In this document: positions 39,695 through 48,637 of the stretch, piece after piece
Layout of the letters: every line of letters starts with the position of its first letter
Position numbering within the stretch: position 1 is the first letter of the stretch
Source of the DNA: Corynebacterium kutscheri
GTDB taxonomy: Bacteria > Actinomycetota > Actinomycetes > Mycobacteriales > Mycobacteriaceae
DNA length: 64,000 nucleotides
NCBI RefSeq assembly: GCF_000980835.1
Contig: NZ_CP011312.1
Span: 1,488,001 to 1,552,000, forward strand
Direction: 5' to 3'
The notes under the pieces: generated by a model
Seen by the model: the letters and a program-made list of their open reading frames with translations, nothing else
The model's database searches: none
What the model was told of the DNA's origin: nothing
Made by a program: the position numbers and the translations under genes

Positions 39695-40777
39695 TTATGC
39701 CGCACCATAAGCAATGGCATTATCGCCATTTGCAGTTGCCCGCTCAGAGTTAAAAGGAGCGGTCGAGGTTGCATACGGTGCTTCGCCAATTGCTTCCAAA
39801 GCAACTGAGTTCGGCGCCTCCGGGTTGTCGTGACGGAACTGAATGTACTCAGCAAACTTCTCTGGAGTTACCACCCGAACCTCAAAGTTCATCATTGCAT
39901 GGTAGGTACCGCACATTTCAGCACAGCGTCCTACAAACGCACCGGTCTCCTCAATCTTTTCAATCTGGAATCGACGCTCTTGCTTATTTGCTTCTGGTTG
40001 CGAATACACATCGCGCTTAAACAAGAACTCCGGTACCCAGAAAGCGTGGGAAACATCCGCAGATGCCAAATCAAACTGGATTGGGGTGTCACTTGGTAGA
40101 ACCAGAACTGGAATTTCTTCCGAAGTTCCTAGCGTTTCAATCTGATTGAAACGCAGATAAGACATATCCGACTTAGAGCGGCCATTAATAGGATTATCGC
40201 CGTTCTCATTGTACTTTGAAGCCTCAGCTTGAGCCTGACGCTGCTCATCAACACCTGCGTAGTCTTGGCCGTCAGCCATAAATTGACCATCAACGTGCTG
40301 ATAACCAAACTTCCAATTCCACTGGTAAGCAGTCACATCAACTGTTACCTTAGGGTCTTTATCTAGCGCAGTAACCTTATCTTGGGTCTGCACAGTAAAG
40401 AAGAACAGAACCATCACGATAACGATAGGAATAATCGTGAGCACAAGTTCCAAAGGAATGTTGTACTGAGTTTGGCGTGGGAACTCATCTTTGCCTTGCT
40501 TAGCAGCCTTCTTGCCGCTCCAAGCAAAAATGCCATAAATAAATAGACCCCACATAATGAAGCCGATTGTCCATGCGGTTACCCAAACCCACACCCAGAA
40601 GTTATACATGGCGGTTGCCTCAGGTGTCACACCTTCTGGCCAGCCAAACGCCAGAGCCTTACCTAAGAGCCCTCCTGGCGCATCCACGTCACATCCGGCA
40701 AGGGCGAGGCCAGCGAACCCAAGTACGCTACCAAGTAGCATCTTGCGGCCAAAGCCACGCTTCTGCTGCTGTTCCAC
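39695..40777 (-). CDS. ctaC: Cytochrome c oxidase subunit II CtaC (lipoprotein)
   Basis: Subunit II of the aa3 oxidase, which holds the CuA centre that accepts electrons from QcrC. The 360-residue protein begins with a lipoprotein signal (lipobox LAGC, Cys near residue 29), has two membrane helices (about 60-85 and 110-135), and a C-terminal cupredoxin domain with the CuA ligands in GRCAEMCGTYHAMM and upstream His in DVSHAFWVPEF. GTG at 40777 precedes EQQQKRG. The gene is divergent from ltsA across a 520-bp spacer. Confidence 0.96.
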   Translation of the reverse strand: MEQQQKRGFGRKMLLGSVLGFAGLALAGCDVDAPGGLLGKALAFGWPEGVTPEATAMYNFWVWVWVTAWTIGFIMWGLFIYGIFAWSGKKAAKQGKDEFPRQTQYNIPLELVLTIIPIVIVMVLFFFTVQTQDKVTALDKDPKVTVDVTAYQWNWKFGYQHVDGQFMADGQDYAGVDEQRQAQAEASKYNENGDNPINGRSKSDMSYLRFNQIETLGTSEEIPVLVLPSDTPIQFDLASADVSHAFWVPEFLFKRDVYSQPEANKQERRFQIEKIEETGAFVGRCAEMCGTYHAMMNFEVRVVTPEKFAEYIQFRHDNPEAPNSVALEAIGEAPYATSTAPFNSERATANGDNAIAYGAA

Positions 40778-41297
40778 GTGCGTCTGCCTTCCTTTAACAC
40801 TAGTTCTCTTTGAAACCGCCCCATAAAGATTTCGTCTTTATCTGACAGTCCACGTCTATCTTTGGAGAATAGCGTATAAAGACAGTGTTTCCTTAACCTT
40901 TTCCCAACCGTATTTCTACTGTTTTACCGGCCATTTTTATCGGTTTTATGAGTTATATGCGAAAACACTAGTAGAGAGTGCATTTTCACACTCATCTATA
41001 TGTAATCTATATCACTTTGACACTTGCGGCTATCAACCTTTTGGCTACCCATATTTTTTAAAGACTCTTACCCCCTCTACAACCATGGTTTTCTTTGCTT
41101 AGAAAGTGATCTTCTATCACCAAAAAGAAAACTAAAGTTTCCTATCGCAACTAAGCCCGTTTTACGTTGTTATCTATTTACTACTAATACTTATCGCATA
41201 CTGGCGTTCAATATAGGTTCATTTGACGAAGACGGGTATTCTGATTGTCCAGTTCCATTTCTCATACAATCTTTTATGAAAGGGGAGCTAGCAAACT
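40778..41297. other. Intergenic region between ctaC and ltsA
   Basis: This 520-bp AT-rich spacer between divergent genes must hold both promoters. A GlxR-like half-match AGTGATCTTCTATCACC occurs near 41104-41120 but its spacer is one base too long, so I do not call it. The + strand ORF at 41024-41335 runs into the ltsA coding start in another frame and shows no family features, so I regard it as spurious. GAAAGGGGAG just upstream of 41298 is the ltsA ribosome binding site. Confidence 0.5.
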
Positions 41298-43220
41298 ATG
41301 TGCGGGCTTCTTGGATTTTTAAGCAGCAGCTCTGATGCGGGTTCTTTCGTATCAGCCATCGAGACCGCGCTGCCGTGTATGCGCCATCGTGGCCCAGATG
41401 AGGCAGGATCCTGGCATGATGACAATGCAATCTTCGGCTTTAATCGCCTTTCCATCATTGATCTAGAACATTCTCATCAGCCCTTACGCTGGGGACCTGC
41501 GGAAGACCCTGAGCGTTATGCCATGACTTTTAATGGCGAGATTTATAACTACATTGAGCTTCGCGAAGAACTTCAAAATTTAGGTTATACCTTTAATACT
41601 TCTGGCGACGGCGAACCTATTGTTGTCGGCTTTCATCACTGGGGTACTGAGGTTGTTACACATCTGCGTGGCATGTTCGGCATTGCTATTTGGGACTCTA
41701 AAAAACAAAAACTGTTTTTAGCCCGGGATCCTTTTGGCATTAAACCGTTATATTATGCAACCACAGATCACGGAACTGCCTTCTCTTCGGAAAAGAAATG
41801 TATTCTCTCGTTGTCCGAACAAATGGAGCTACCACTTCATCTTGATCGTCGTGCTATTGAGCATTACGTCGACTTACAGTATGTTCCCGAGCCAGAAAGT
41901 CTGCATACTAATATTCGCCGCCTAGAATCAGGCTGTTATGCCACAGTTACTCCTGGTGAATCAGTACAGCAGCACCGGTATTTCCGTCCGAAATTCCACA
42001 GCCACAAGGTGGCACAAGGTAAAGAAACCGAGCTTTTCAACCGAATTGCCCGTGCTTTAGAAGATAGCGTCGAAAAGCATATGCGTGCCGATGTAACTGT
42101 TGGTTCTTTCCTTTCTGGCGGTATCGACTCAACAGCGATCGCTACCCTAGCGAAGCGCCATAACCCTAATTTATTGACCTTCACTACTGGTTTTGAGCGC
42201 GAAGGATATTCCGAAGTCGATGTGGCAGCAGAATCTGCGGCAGCCATTGGCGTGGAACATATCGTTAAAATTGTTTCCCCAGAAGAATATGCCCAAGCTA
42301 TTCCTAAGATTATGTGGTACCTCGATGATCCAGTAGCCGATCCTTCACTAGTTCCACTTTATTTTGTTGCCCAAGAAGCACGTAAACATGTCAAAGTTGT
42401 ACTCTCCGGTGAAGGCGCAGATGAACTATTTGGCGGCTACACCATTTATAAAGAGCCACTATCGCTTGCCCCATTTGAGAAAATCCCTACCCCACTACGT
42501 AAAGGCCTAGGCCAGCTATCAAAGATTTTGCCGGCAGGAGTCAAGGGTAAATCCTTACTTGAACGTGGTTCGATGACTATGGAAGAGCGCTACTACGGTA
42601 ATGCCCGTTCCTTTAATTTTGAGCAACTTCAACGTGTTATCCCATGGGCTAAAAAAGAATGGAACCATGAAGATGTCACCGCGGCTATCTACGCACACTC
42701 CACGCACATGGATCCAGTCGCACGAATGCAACACCTTGATCTTTTTACCTGGATGCGCGGCGATATTTTGGTCAAAGCCGACAAAATGACTATGGCAAAT
42801 TCCCTAGAATTGCGAGTTCCATTCCTTGACCGAGAAGTCTTTGCTGTAGCAGAAAGTATTCCTTATGATTTAAAAATCTCGCATAACACCACTAAGTACG
42901 CGCTACGCAAAGCTATGGAACAAATCGTTCCTGGGCATGTGCTACATCGTAAAAAACTCGGTTTCCCAGTGCCAATGCGTCACTGGCTAGCTGGTGATGA
43001 ACTCTTTGGCTGGGCACAAGATACCATCAATAATTCTCAGACTGAAGATATCTTTAATAAAAAAGCCTTACAAGAAATGCTCATTGAGCATAAAGACGGA
43101 GTCTCAGATCATTCTCGTCGTCTCTGGACAGTGCTGGCATTTATGATCTGGCATGGAGTTTTCGTCGAAAAGAGCATTGATCCAGGAATTGAGGAACGCG
43201 ACTATCCGGTTCGTCTCTAA
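41298..43220 (+). CDS. asnB: Glutamine-hydrolysing asparagine synthase LtsA/AsnB
   Basis: Class II glutamine amidotransferase; in corynebacteria the homologue LtsA is needed for lysozyme resistance, probably by amidating peptidoglycan diaminopimelate rather than making asparagine. The 640-residue protein has the N-terminal nucleophile Cys2 after Met removal (MCGLLGFL), the glutaminase motifs FNGEIYNY and SGDGEPIV, and the synthetase PP-loop SGGIDS (about residues 274-279) with LSGEGADELFGGY downstream. The ribosome binding site is GAAAGGGGAG. It is divergent from ctaC as in C. glutamicum. Confidence 0.95.
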   Translation: MCGLLGFLSSSSDAGSFVSAIETALPCMRHRGPDEAGSWHDDNAIFGFNRLSIIDLEHSHQPLRWGPAEDPERYAMTFNGEIYNYIELREELQNLGYTFNTSGDGEPIVVGFHHWGTEVVTHLRGMFGIAIWDSKKQKLFLARDPFGIKPLYYATTDHGTAFSSEKKCILSLSEQMELPLHLDRRAIEHYVDLQYVPEPESLHTNIRRLESGCYATVTPGESVQQHRYFRPKFHSHKVAQGKETELFNRIARALEDSVEKHMRADVTVGSFLSGGIDSTAIATLAKRHNPNLLTFTTGFEREGYSEVDVAAESAAAIGVEHIVKIVSPEEYAQAIPKIMWYLDDPVADPSLVPLYFVAQEARKHVKVVLSGEGADELFGGYTIYKEPLSLAPFEKIPTPLRKGLGQLSKILPAGVKGKSLLERGSMTMEERYYGNARSFNFEQLQRVIPWAKKEWNHEDVTAAIYAHSTHMDPVARMQHLDLFTWMRGDILVKADKMTMANSLELRVPFLDREVFAVAESIPYDLKISHNTTKYALRKAMEQIVPGHVLHRKKLGFPVPMRHWLAGDELFGWAQDTINNSQTEDIFNKKALQEMLIEHKDGVSDHSRRLWTVLAFMIWHGVFVEKSIDPGIEERDYPVRL

Positions 43221-43241
43221 TATATGGTTTTAATTAAAACT

Positions 43242-43279
43242 AAGGGCAAAGCGATCATTCTCATCGCTTTGCCCTTTTT
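43242..43279. terminator. Terminator between ltsA and the A-type carrier gene
   Basis: Perfect 14-bp inverted repeat AAGGGCAAAGCGAT (43242-43255) / ATCGCTTTGCCCTT (43263-43276), loop 7 nt, followed by T residues on the + strand. It also lies downstream of the converging minus-strand gene at 43322. Confidence 0.9.
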
Positions 43280-43321
43280 ATTAGTGGTTAAATTCGATAA
43301 ACCTGCAGCTAAGGCTATAAC

Positions 43322-43666
43322 TTAGTTGAAAGAGTCACCGCATGCGCAAGAACCACCAGCATTGGGGTTATCAATGGTAAATCCCTGGGATTCAATGGTG
43401 TCAGCAAAATCAATACGAGCACCGGTAAGATAAGGAATACTCATCTTATCGACAACCAAACGCACGCCATCGACTTCATCTTGTTTATCGCCATCAAGGC
43501 TACGGTCATCAAAATAAAGTTGATAGCGTAAACCAGAGCAACCACCTGGTTGAACAGCGATGCGTAGGGCGAGATCATCGCGCCCTTCCTGGTCTAGCAG
43601 AGCCTTTGCCTTAGCAGCAGCGGCATCGGTCAAAATAACACCTGTGTTTGAAGTTGGTGCGGTCAT
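43322..43666 (-). CDS. erpA: A-type iron-sulfur carrier protein (IscA/ErpA family)
   Basis: Small protein that delivers Fe-S clusters to target enzymes. The 114-residue chain has the three family cysteines in PGGCSGLRY (near residue 40) and in the C-terminal GGSCACGDSFN. ATG at 43666 is preferred because it gives MTAPTSNTGVILTDAAAAK; a TTG at 43678 would add four residues. AAGGAG lies 13 bp before the ATG. Likely clients nearby include the Rieske protein and lipoyl synthase, though that link is inference. Confidence 0.93.
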   Translation of the reverse strand: MTAPTSNTGVILTDAAAAKAKALLDQEGRDDLALRIAVQPGGCSGLRYQLYFDDRSLDGDKQDEVDGVRLVVDKMSIPYLTGARIDFADTIESQGFTIDNPNAGGSCACGDSFN

Positions 43667-44069
43667 GGTCTTTATCAAACTCCTTCGTAGAAGGTCTATA
43701 AAAGCTAGTTGTCCAGTTTACACGGCTTCAAAATAAAGAATACAGAATCTTTTTCTGGTCTGTTTTTCGTTTTTATAAAAACCGCTCTCCCCTGCGTTGT
43801 ATCGGCTACACGATAAAAAATGTGTCCTACTCGCTGGCAGAGAATCAGTAATTACATCCGGTAAAAAGCTAGCTAGGTAGTACCTAAGCGATATATCGCG
43901 GTAAATATTACGAATGCTTCAACCCTATATTTTTCTATACTATTCCCACTAGATACAACTTCTTAAAACTTTTTGTCTATCTCATCCGCGTTCCCCATAA
44001 ACTAATAAGTATCTACGTGCAACCGAGTCATCTTTAATTGCTTTTATAAACCCTGTACGCTGTTTCTTT
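43667..44069. other. Intergenic region between erpA and the DUF3043 gene
   Basis: About 400 bp between divergent genes, AT-rich, expected to hold both promoters. It contains two adjacent palindromes: AGGTA-G-TACCT at about 43876-43886 and the perfect GCGATATATCGC at 43888-43899. They could be an operator. I see no RNA gene, and no ORF that looks real. Confidence 0.5.
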
Positions 44070-44726
44070 GTGAATACATCTGAGCAGAACAACTCCCACA
44101 ATAACCACACGGGACAGGGTAAGGCTTATACCCCTAAGAAGGGAAAAGCTACACCTAAACGCAAAGAGGCACATAACTCGATCGGTTCTTTTGAGTCTCG
44201 TTTCGCTCCTGCTGAGTCTTATAGTGAAGCTCGTAAGCGCCGTAAAGAGCTTAAGGCTTCTATGTCTGCTGAGGAATGGAAAGAATATAAGAATAAGGAA
44301 AAGGAAGCTCGCCGCCAACGCCAACGCCAAACCCAGGCGGCCATGGATCGCGGGGAAGAACAATACCTGCTTCCTCGTGATAAGGGTGTCGAACGTCGTT
44401 TTGTCCGCGATTTAGTTGACTCCAAGCGTTATCTCAATAACTGGGTTATGCCCTTTGCCATCGTGCTCTTGATTCTTCTGCTTATCGGTCAAGCCAATAC
44501 CGCATTCGGCAACATTGTTTCCCTCATCGCCATGGTGGTTATGCTTGTGTTCTTCCTCGAAGCCATCATACTTGGGCGTGCTTGCAGTAAAGCTGTGCGA
44601 GAGAAATTCCCAACAACCACCGAACGAGGATTTAGTATCGGTTTCTATGCCTATGGTCGCGCTACGCAGCCTCGTCGATGGCGTACCCCCAAACCTCGGG
44701 TAGAAATCGGAGACAAGGTCGCATAA
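44070..44726 (+). CDS. DUF3043 domain membrane protein
   Basis: A 218-residue protein of the actinobacterial DUF3043 family, function unknown. The N-terminal third is highly charged and basic (KGKATPKRKEAHNS, then ARKRRKELKASMSAEEW and KEARRQRQRQ), followed by RRFVRDLVDSKRYLNNWV, two transmembrane helices (about residues 128-170) and a short basic tail. GTG at 44070 is the start. It lies 1 bp before cobU, so it is cotranscribed with the cobalamin genes, but this order is also kept in species where that seems coincidental. Confidence 0.85.
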   Translation: MNTSEQNNSHNNHTGQGKAYTPKKGKATPKRKEAHNSIGSFESRFAPAESYSEARKRRKELKASMSAEEWKEYKNKEKEARRQRQRQTQAAMDRGEEQYLLPRDKGVERRFVRDLVDSKRYLNNWVMPFAIVLLILLLIGQANTAFGNIVSLIAMVVMLVFFLEAIILGRACSKAVREKFPTTTERGFSIGFYAYGRATQPRRWRTPKPRVEIGDKVA

Positions 44727-44727
44727 T

Positions 44728-45258
44728 ATGCGCAGCCTTATCCTTGGCGGAGCTCGATCTGGTAAATCAGCTTTTGCGGAATCACTCATTAGATCGCAAC
44801 CGTGTTTATATGTTGCTACCGCCAGGAAATTCTCTGGTGATACAGATTTTGAGCGTCGCATCAGTCTTCATCGTCAGCGCCGACCAGACCATTGGTTACT
44901 CGATGAGTCACACGAACTCGTTGATATTCTTAACGATAATTCACTACCGGAGTATGTACTTGTCGACGACCTTGGAACCTGGCTTACTCACATTATTGAC
45001 CGTCGCAATGGTTGGGATAGCTCACACTCGGTAGTAAAAGACGACATTGCAGCTCTCTGCGAGGCTATTACTCATTTCCCTCATGATAAAAATCTCATTG
45101 TGGTCACACCAGAAGTTGGTATGGGCATTATTCCTGAGCATCGTTCTGGTCGGCGCTTTCGTGATGAAATCGGTCGTCTTAATGAGCAAATAGCCGATAT
45201 TTGTGATTCGGTCTTCTTTGTCGTAGCAGGACAAGCGCTACAGTTAAAGGGTTCCTAG
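44728..45258 (+). CDS. cobU: Adenosylcobinamide kinase / guanylyltransferase CobU
   Basis: Bifunctional enzyme of nucleotide-loop assembly: phosphorylates adenosylcobinamide and adds GMP to form AdoCbi-GDP. The 176-residue protein has the P-loop GGARSGKSAFAE (about residues 5-16), the ARK and histidine segment RRPDHW and the DDLGTWLTH motif. Together with the following cobT and cobS it makes a complete cobinamide salvage and activation set; no corrin ring genes are seen here. It abuts the DUF3043 gene by 1 bp. Confidence 0.93.
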   Translation: MRSLILGGARSGKSAFAESLIRSQPCLYVATARKFSGDTDFERRISLHRQRRPDHWLLDESHELVDILNDNSLPEYVLVDDLGTWLTHIIDRRNGWDSSHSVVKDDIAALCEAITHFPHDKNLIVVTPEVGMGIIPEHRSGRRFRDEIGRLNEQIADICDSVFFVVAGQALQLKGS

Positions 45259-45303
45259 CCCATTTCCCATCGCAATTTTTAACCCTCACTGGAGGACAGC
45301 ATT

Positions 45304-46377
45304 ATGCAGCCATCTGACTTTTTTCCCAAAGTTGCTGCCCCTAACGCAGAAGCAGCTAAGCAAGCAGAAATTTTTCAACGACGCTTAACAAAACCAGAAG
45401 GCTCGCTTGCTCGTTTGGAGGAACTTGGAATTTGGCTTAGCGCCTGCCAAAATCAGGTTCCACCAGCTCATATTAAACGTCCTCGTTTGGTTGTTTTTGC
45501 CGGCGATCACGGAATTGCCACCAAAAATGTCTCTGCTTCACCACAAGAAGTATCTATTCAGATGACTAAAAATATCGCTGCCGGTGGTGCTGGGGTCAAT
45601 GTTATTGCCCATCAATCTGGTACGGGTGTGCGGGTAGTCGATATATCGCTTGACCACGACATCGATAGTAAATATCGAGTTTCCCGTAGCTGTGGATCAA
45701 TTGATGTCGAAGATGCTATGACCGAAAGCCAATTAGAACGGGCAATCACTATTGGCAAATGTATCGCCGATGAAGAAATCGATTCTGGCGCAGATTTATT
45801 AATGGCAGGTGATCTCGGAATCGGTAATACAACCCCAGCAGCAGTAGTAATTGGTTTGCTTACCGGAAATGAACCGGTAGTTATTACTGGTCGTGGCTCT
45901 GGTGTTAATGATGCTGGCTGGTGTCGAAAAGTCGCTGCGGTACGCGATGCAATGTTTCGGGCACGCAAAGATAAAAACGATGTTCTCACTCTTATGCGCA
46001 AGGTTACGTCACCAGAATTAGCCGCCATGGCAGCCTTTTTAGCGCAAGCCGCCCTACGGCGTACCCCGGTGATTCTTGATGGAGTACCCGTTACCTCTAC
46101 TGCAATGCTTGCCGATAAACTTGCCCCCGGTGCACGAAAGTGGTTCTGTGCTGGTCATCAATCAGCAGAGACCGCACACAGCTATGCATTAAGCTACCTG
46201 GGTCTTAAACCACTGCTTTCGTTAGGAATGCGCCTTGGTGAAGGCTCTGGGGCAGCTGCAGCAGTACCACTAGTTCACATGGCTACTGCGATTATGAACG
46301 ATATGCAGACCTTTGAATCTGCGGGGGTATCAGATTACGACTCCTTCTTTGTAGAAGAAAAACCGAGTATCCGGTGA
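45304..46377 (+). CDS. cobT: Nicotinate-nucleotide--dimethylbenzimidazole phosphoribosyltransferase CobT
   Basis: Activates the lower-ligand base by transferring ribose phosphate from nicotinate mononucleotide, giving alpha-ribazole phosphate. The 357-residue protein has the family signatures VFAGDHGIA, GAGVNVIA, GDLGIGNTTPAAV and PVILDGVPVTS, plus the catalytic Glu region near the C-terminus (GMRLGEGSGAA). CTGGAGGAC provides the ribosome binding site. Its stop overlaps the cobS GTG start by 4 bp. Confidence 0.95.
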   Translation: MQPSDFFPKVAAPNAEAAKQAEIFQRRLTKPEGSLARLEELGIWLSACQNQVPPAHIKRPRLVVFAGDHGIATKNVSASPQEVSIQMTKNIAAGGAGVNVIAHQSGTGVRVVDISLDHDIDSKYRVSRSCGSIDVEDAMTESQLERAITIGKCIADEEIDSGADLLMAGDLGIGNTTPAAVVIGLLTGNEPVVITGRGSGVNDAGWCRKVAAVRDAMFRARKDKNDVLTLMRKVTSPELAAMAAFLAQAALRRTPVILDGVPVTSTAMLADKLAPGARKWFCAGHQSAETAHSYALSYLGLKPLLSLGMRLGEGSGAAAAVPLVHMATAIMNDMQTFESAGVSDYDSFFVEEKPSIR

Positions 46378-47192
46378 GTGGAAAAGCACACCTAGTTGAA
46401 GGCGAACATCAACTAGCACTTATCGAAGGCCCATTAACTGCATTGAGCCTGGTTACTATTATCCCAGTTCGAACTAATACCACCTTTGATCGAATAACCG
46501 GTGGACGTATTCTTGCGAGCCTACCTTTTGTTGGCGCCATCGTAGGTTTACTTGGCCTTGCCCTGATTAGCACTGGACTTTTACTACATTTATCAGCAAC
46601 ACTTATTGCAGTTACCGTGGTTGTATGCTGGCAGCTTTTTAATCGTTTTATGCACCTTGATGGGCTCTCCGATGTCGCAGATGCTTTAGGCTCATATGCC
46701 CCAGCAAAAAAGGCGCAAGAAATACTAGCCGACCCGCACCTTGGACTAATCGGTGGAGCTAGTGCAGTACTGGTTCTTTTTATCCAAATTTTTTCCCTGA
46801 GCACACTCATCGAATCTCAGTGGTATCTGCTTATTGTGCCAGCTGCTATTGCCAGTCGAATCGGTGCCTTAATTGGTTGCCACCAGAAATTCTCCCCTAT
46901 GAAACCCACCGGTTTTGCAGCTCTTATGGTTGGCACGGTGCGCTCTTGGTGGATAATAACCTGGATATTACTAAGTATCGCCTTAGGGTATGTGCTTCTT
47001 CCAGCTGTTTTTATCTGGCTTATATTTTCTATTATTGGTGCACTAGTTATTACTGTATGTGCTGCCCGGCATTGTGCTCGTCGTTTTGGTGGGCTAAACG
47101 GCGATACCAATGGTTTTTTAATCATGCTGACTGAATCAGTCATACTATTTTTCTTAGCCTGTTGTGCCAGCGCTGTCACCATAGCAGTTTAA
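46374..47192 (+). CDS. cobS: Adenosylcobinamide-GDP ribazoletransferase CobS
   Basis: Membrane enzyme that joins AdoCbi-GDP and alpha-ribazole phosphate, the final step of cobalamin assembly (also called CobV). The 272-residue protein has about six hydrophobic segments, the conserved LDGLSDVADALG motif (near residue 98) and the C-terminal FGGLNGDTNGF segment, both of which hold the acidic metal-binding residues. GTG at 46374 overlaps cobT. The gene ends the cobU-cobT-cobS unit and has a stem-loop terminator after it. Confidence 0.94.
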   Translation: MSGKAHLVEGEHQLALIEGPLTALSLVTIIPVRTNTTFDRITGGRILASLPFVGAIVGLLGLALISTGLLLHLSATLIAVTVVVCWQLFNRFMHLDGLSDVADALGSYAPAKKAQEILADPHLGLIGGASAVLVLFIQIFSLSTLIESQWYLLIVPAAIASRIGALIGCHQKFSPMKPTGFAALMVGTVRSWWIITWILLSIALGYVLLPAVFIWLIFSIIGALVITVCAARHCARRFGGLNGDTNGFLIMLTESVILFFLACCASAVTIAV

Positions 47193-47198
47193 AAATAA

Positions 47199-47232
47199 CC
47201 AACCTTTGGTTCTACAACCAGGTTGGCTCTTT
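47199..47232 (+). terminator. Terminator-like stem-loop after cobS
   Basis: CCAACCTTTGGTT (47199-47211) pairs with AACCAGGTTGG (47216-47226) around a CTAC loop, with one or two bulged positions, and is followed by CTCTTTTC. It starts a few bases after the cobS stop. Confidence 0.7.
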
Positions 47233-47300
47233 TCAACCACTAATTTCTATTAGTAGTTTCTTCGCTTATCGACGAAGATTCCTATAACTGTTTTCATACA

Positions 47301-47345
47301 AATCTAGCGCTAAACTTTTGCGGGTTAAAAGTTTAGCGCTAGATT
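47301..47345. repeat. Perfect 19-bp inverted repeat between cobS and ilvE
   Basis: AATCTAGCGCTAAACTTTT (47301-47319) and AAAAGTTTAGCGCTAGATT (47327-47345) are exact complements around the 7-nt loop GCGGGTT. There is no T-tract directly after either arm, so it is not a classic Rho-independent terminator, though it lies between converging genes. It could be a bidirectional attenuating hairpin, an element end or a repeat family member. Confidence 0.8.
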
Positions 47346-47430
47346 AGATTGCCCAGGGTATGGCTTCTTTTAAGAATTAATAACTCTCTTATTTGCGCTT
47401 ATCTACAACAGATAAAGCACTCCTAAATTC

Positions 47431-48531
47431 CTATACCAACTGTGTCATCCAGCCATGGGTATCTTCGATACTGCCGCGCTGGATACCAGTTAATCTTTCG
47501 CGTAATTGCAAGGTGATTTCTCCTGCTTCATTATCATTAACAGTGAATTCACCTCGTGTTGATTTCACCAATCCAACTGGAGTAATTACCGCTGCCGTGC
47601 CACAGGCAAAGGATTCAGTCATTGTTTTTTCCGTAGCGGCTTTTTCCCACTCACTAGTGCTAATCAACCGTTCCGCCACGGTATAGCCTAGGTCTTGTGC
47701 TACTTGCAGTAACGAATCACGGGTGATTCCGGGAAGTAAAGATCCTGATAGCTTTGGGGTAACAATATGGGCATCACGACCAGATCCAAAGACGAAAAAT
47801 AAGTTCATTCCGCCCATTTCTTCAATGTAGCTGTGTTCAATAGCATCCAACCACACCACTTGATCACAGCCCTTCTCGGCGGCTTGTGCTTGAGCAAGCA
47901 AGGAAGCTGCATAGTTGCCAGCAAACTTAGCTGCACCAGTACCACCAGGAGCGGCACGGACATAGTCTTCACTAAGCCACACTGATACTGGTTTAACGCC
48001 ATCAGAGAAATATGCGCCAGCGGGCGAAGCAATAACTACATATTTGTAGGCATTGGACGGATGTACCCCCAGGGTTGCCTCAGTAGCGATCATAAAGGGG
48101 CGCAAATATAGCGCTGCTTCGCCTCCTGCTGCTGGTACAAAATCTTGGTCAGCATCGACAAGCTGACGCAGTGACTCAATAAAGAGTTCGGTAGGCAATT
48201 CTGGCATTGCTAACCGTTGTGCGGAACGCTGAAACCGCTGAGCATTAGCCTGCGGACGGAATGTCTTGATAGTTCCATCGGCGTGACGGTATGCCTTAAT
48301 ACCTTCGAAAATTGCCTGACCATAATGCAAAACAGAGGTCGCGGGATCAAGTAGTAGATCTTGTCGCGGAATAAGTTTGGCGTCATGCCAACCTTTTTCT
48401 AGGGTCCAATCAATCGTGACCATATGGTCGGTGTGGTACTTGCCGAAACCAGGATTAGCCAAGATATGCGCAAGCTTTTCAGGATCAGTGGGGGTTGTGG
48501 TTTTTTCCACAACAAATTCTAGGGAAGCCAT
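47431..48531 (-). CDS. ilvE: Branched-chain amino acid aminotransferase IlvE
   Basis: PLP enzyme that interconverts leucine, isoleucine and valine with their 2-oxo acids. The 366-residue protein has the class IV features: [13 protein letters not shown] near residue 70, the PLP lysine in the [17 protein letters not shown] region (EEMGG) preceded by [10 protein letters not shown], and [11 protein letters not shown] set the start at ATG 48531 (MASLEF), the usual N-terminus; the frame stays open further to 48618 but runs into the pepA promoter region. It is divergent from pepA with about 106 bp between starts. Confidence 0.95.
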   Translation of the reverse strand: MASLEFVVEKTTTPTDPEKLAHILANPGFGKYHTDHMVTIDWTLEKGWHDAKLIPRQDLLLDPATSVLHYGQAIFEGIKAYRHADGTIKTFRPQANAQRFQRSAQRLAMPELPTELFIESLRQLVDADQDFVPAAGGEAALYLRPFMIATEATLGVHPSNAYKYVVIASPAGAYFSDGVKPVSVWLSEDYVRAAPGGTGAAKFAGNYAASLLAQAQAAEKGCDQVVWLDAIEHSYIEEMGGMNLFFVFGSGRDAHIVTPKLSGSLLPGITRDSLLQVAQDLGYTVAERLISTSEWEKAATEKTMTESFACGTAAVITPVGLVKSTRGEFTVNDNEAGEITLQLRERLTGIQRGSIEDTHGWMTQLV

Positions 48532-48637
48532 AAACCAAAAATACACCTCAAAACTTTTCACACAAGGAATAAAAGTTTGGATTACTGTGTATAAAGGACC
48601 AAAATTAATTTTATTCATGAAAGGTTTTCAACTACCT

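Noticed and set aside
41104..41120. GlxR-like site upstream of ltsA/ctaC
   Set aside because: The AGTGA and TCACC halves are separated by seven instead of six bases and the outer positions mismatch.
41024..41335. 103-codon + strand ORF before ltsA
   Set aside because: It runs into the ltsA start in a different frame, has no family features and covers the divergent promoter region.
44000..47200. Cobalamin riboswitch near cobU-cobT-cobS
   Set aside because: No B12-box-like sequence was found upstream of the DUF3043-cobU unit.
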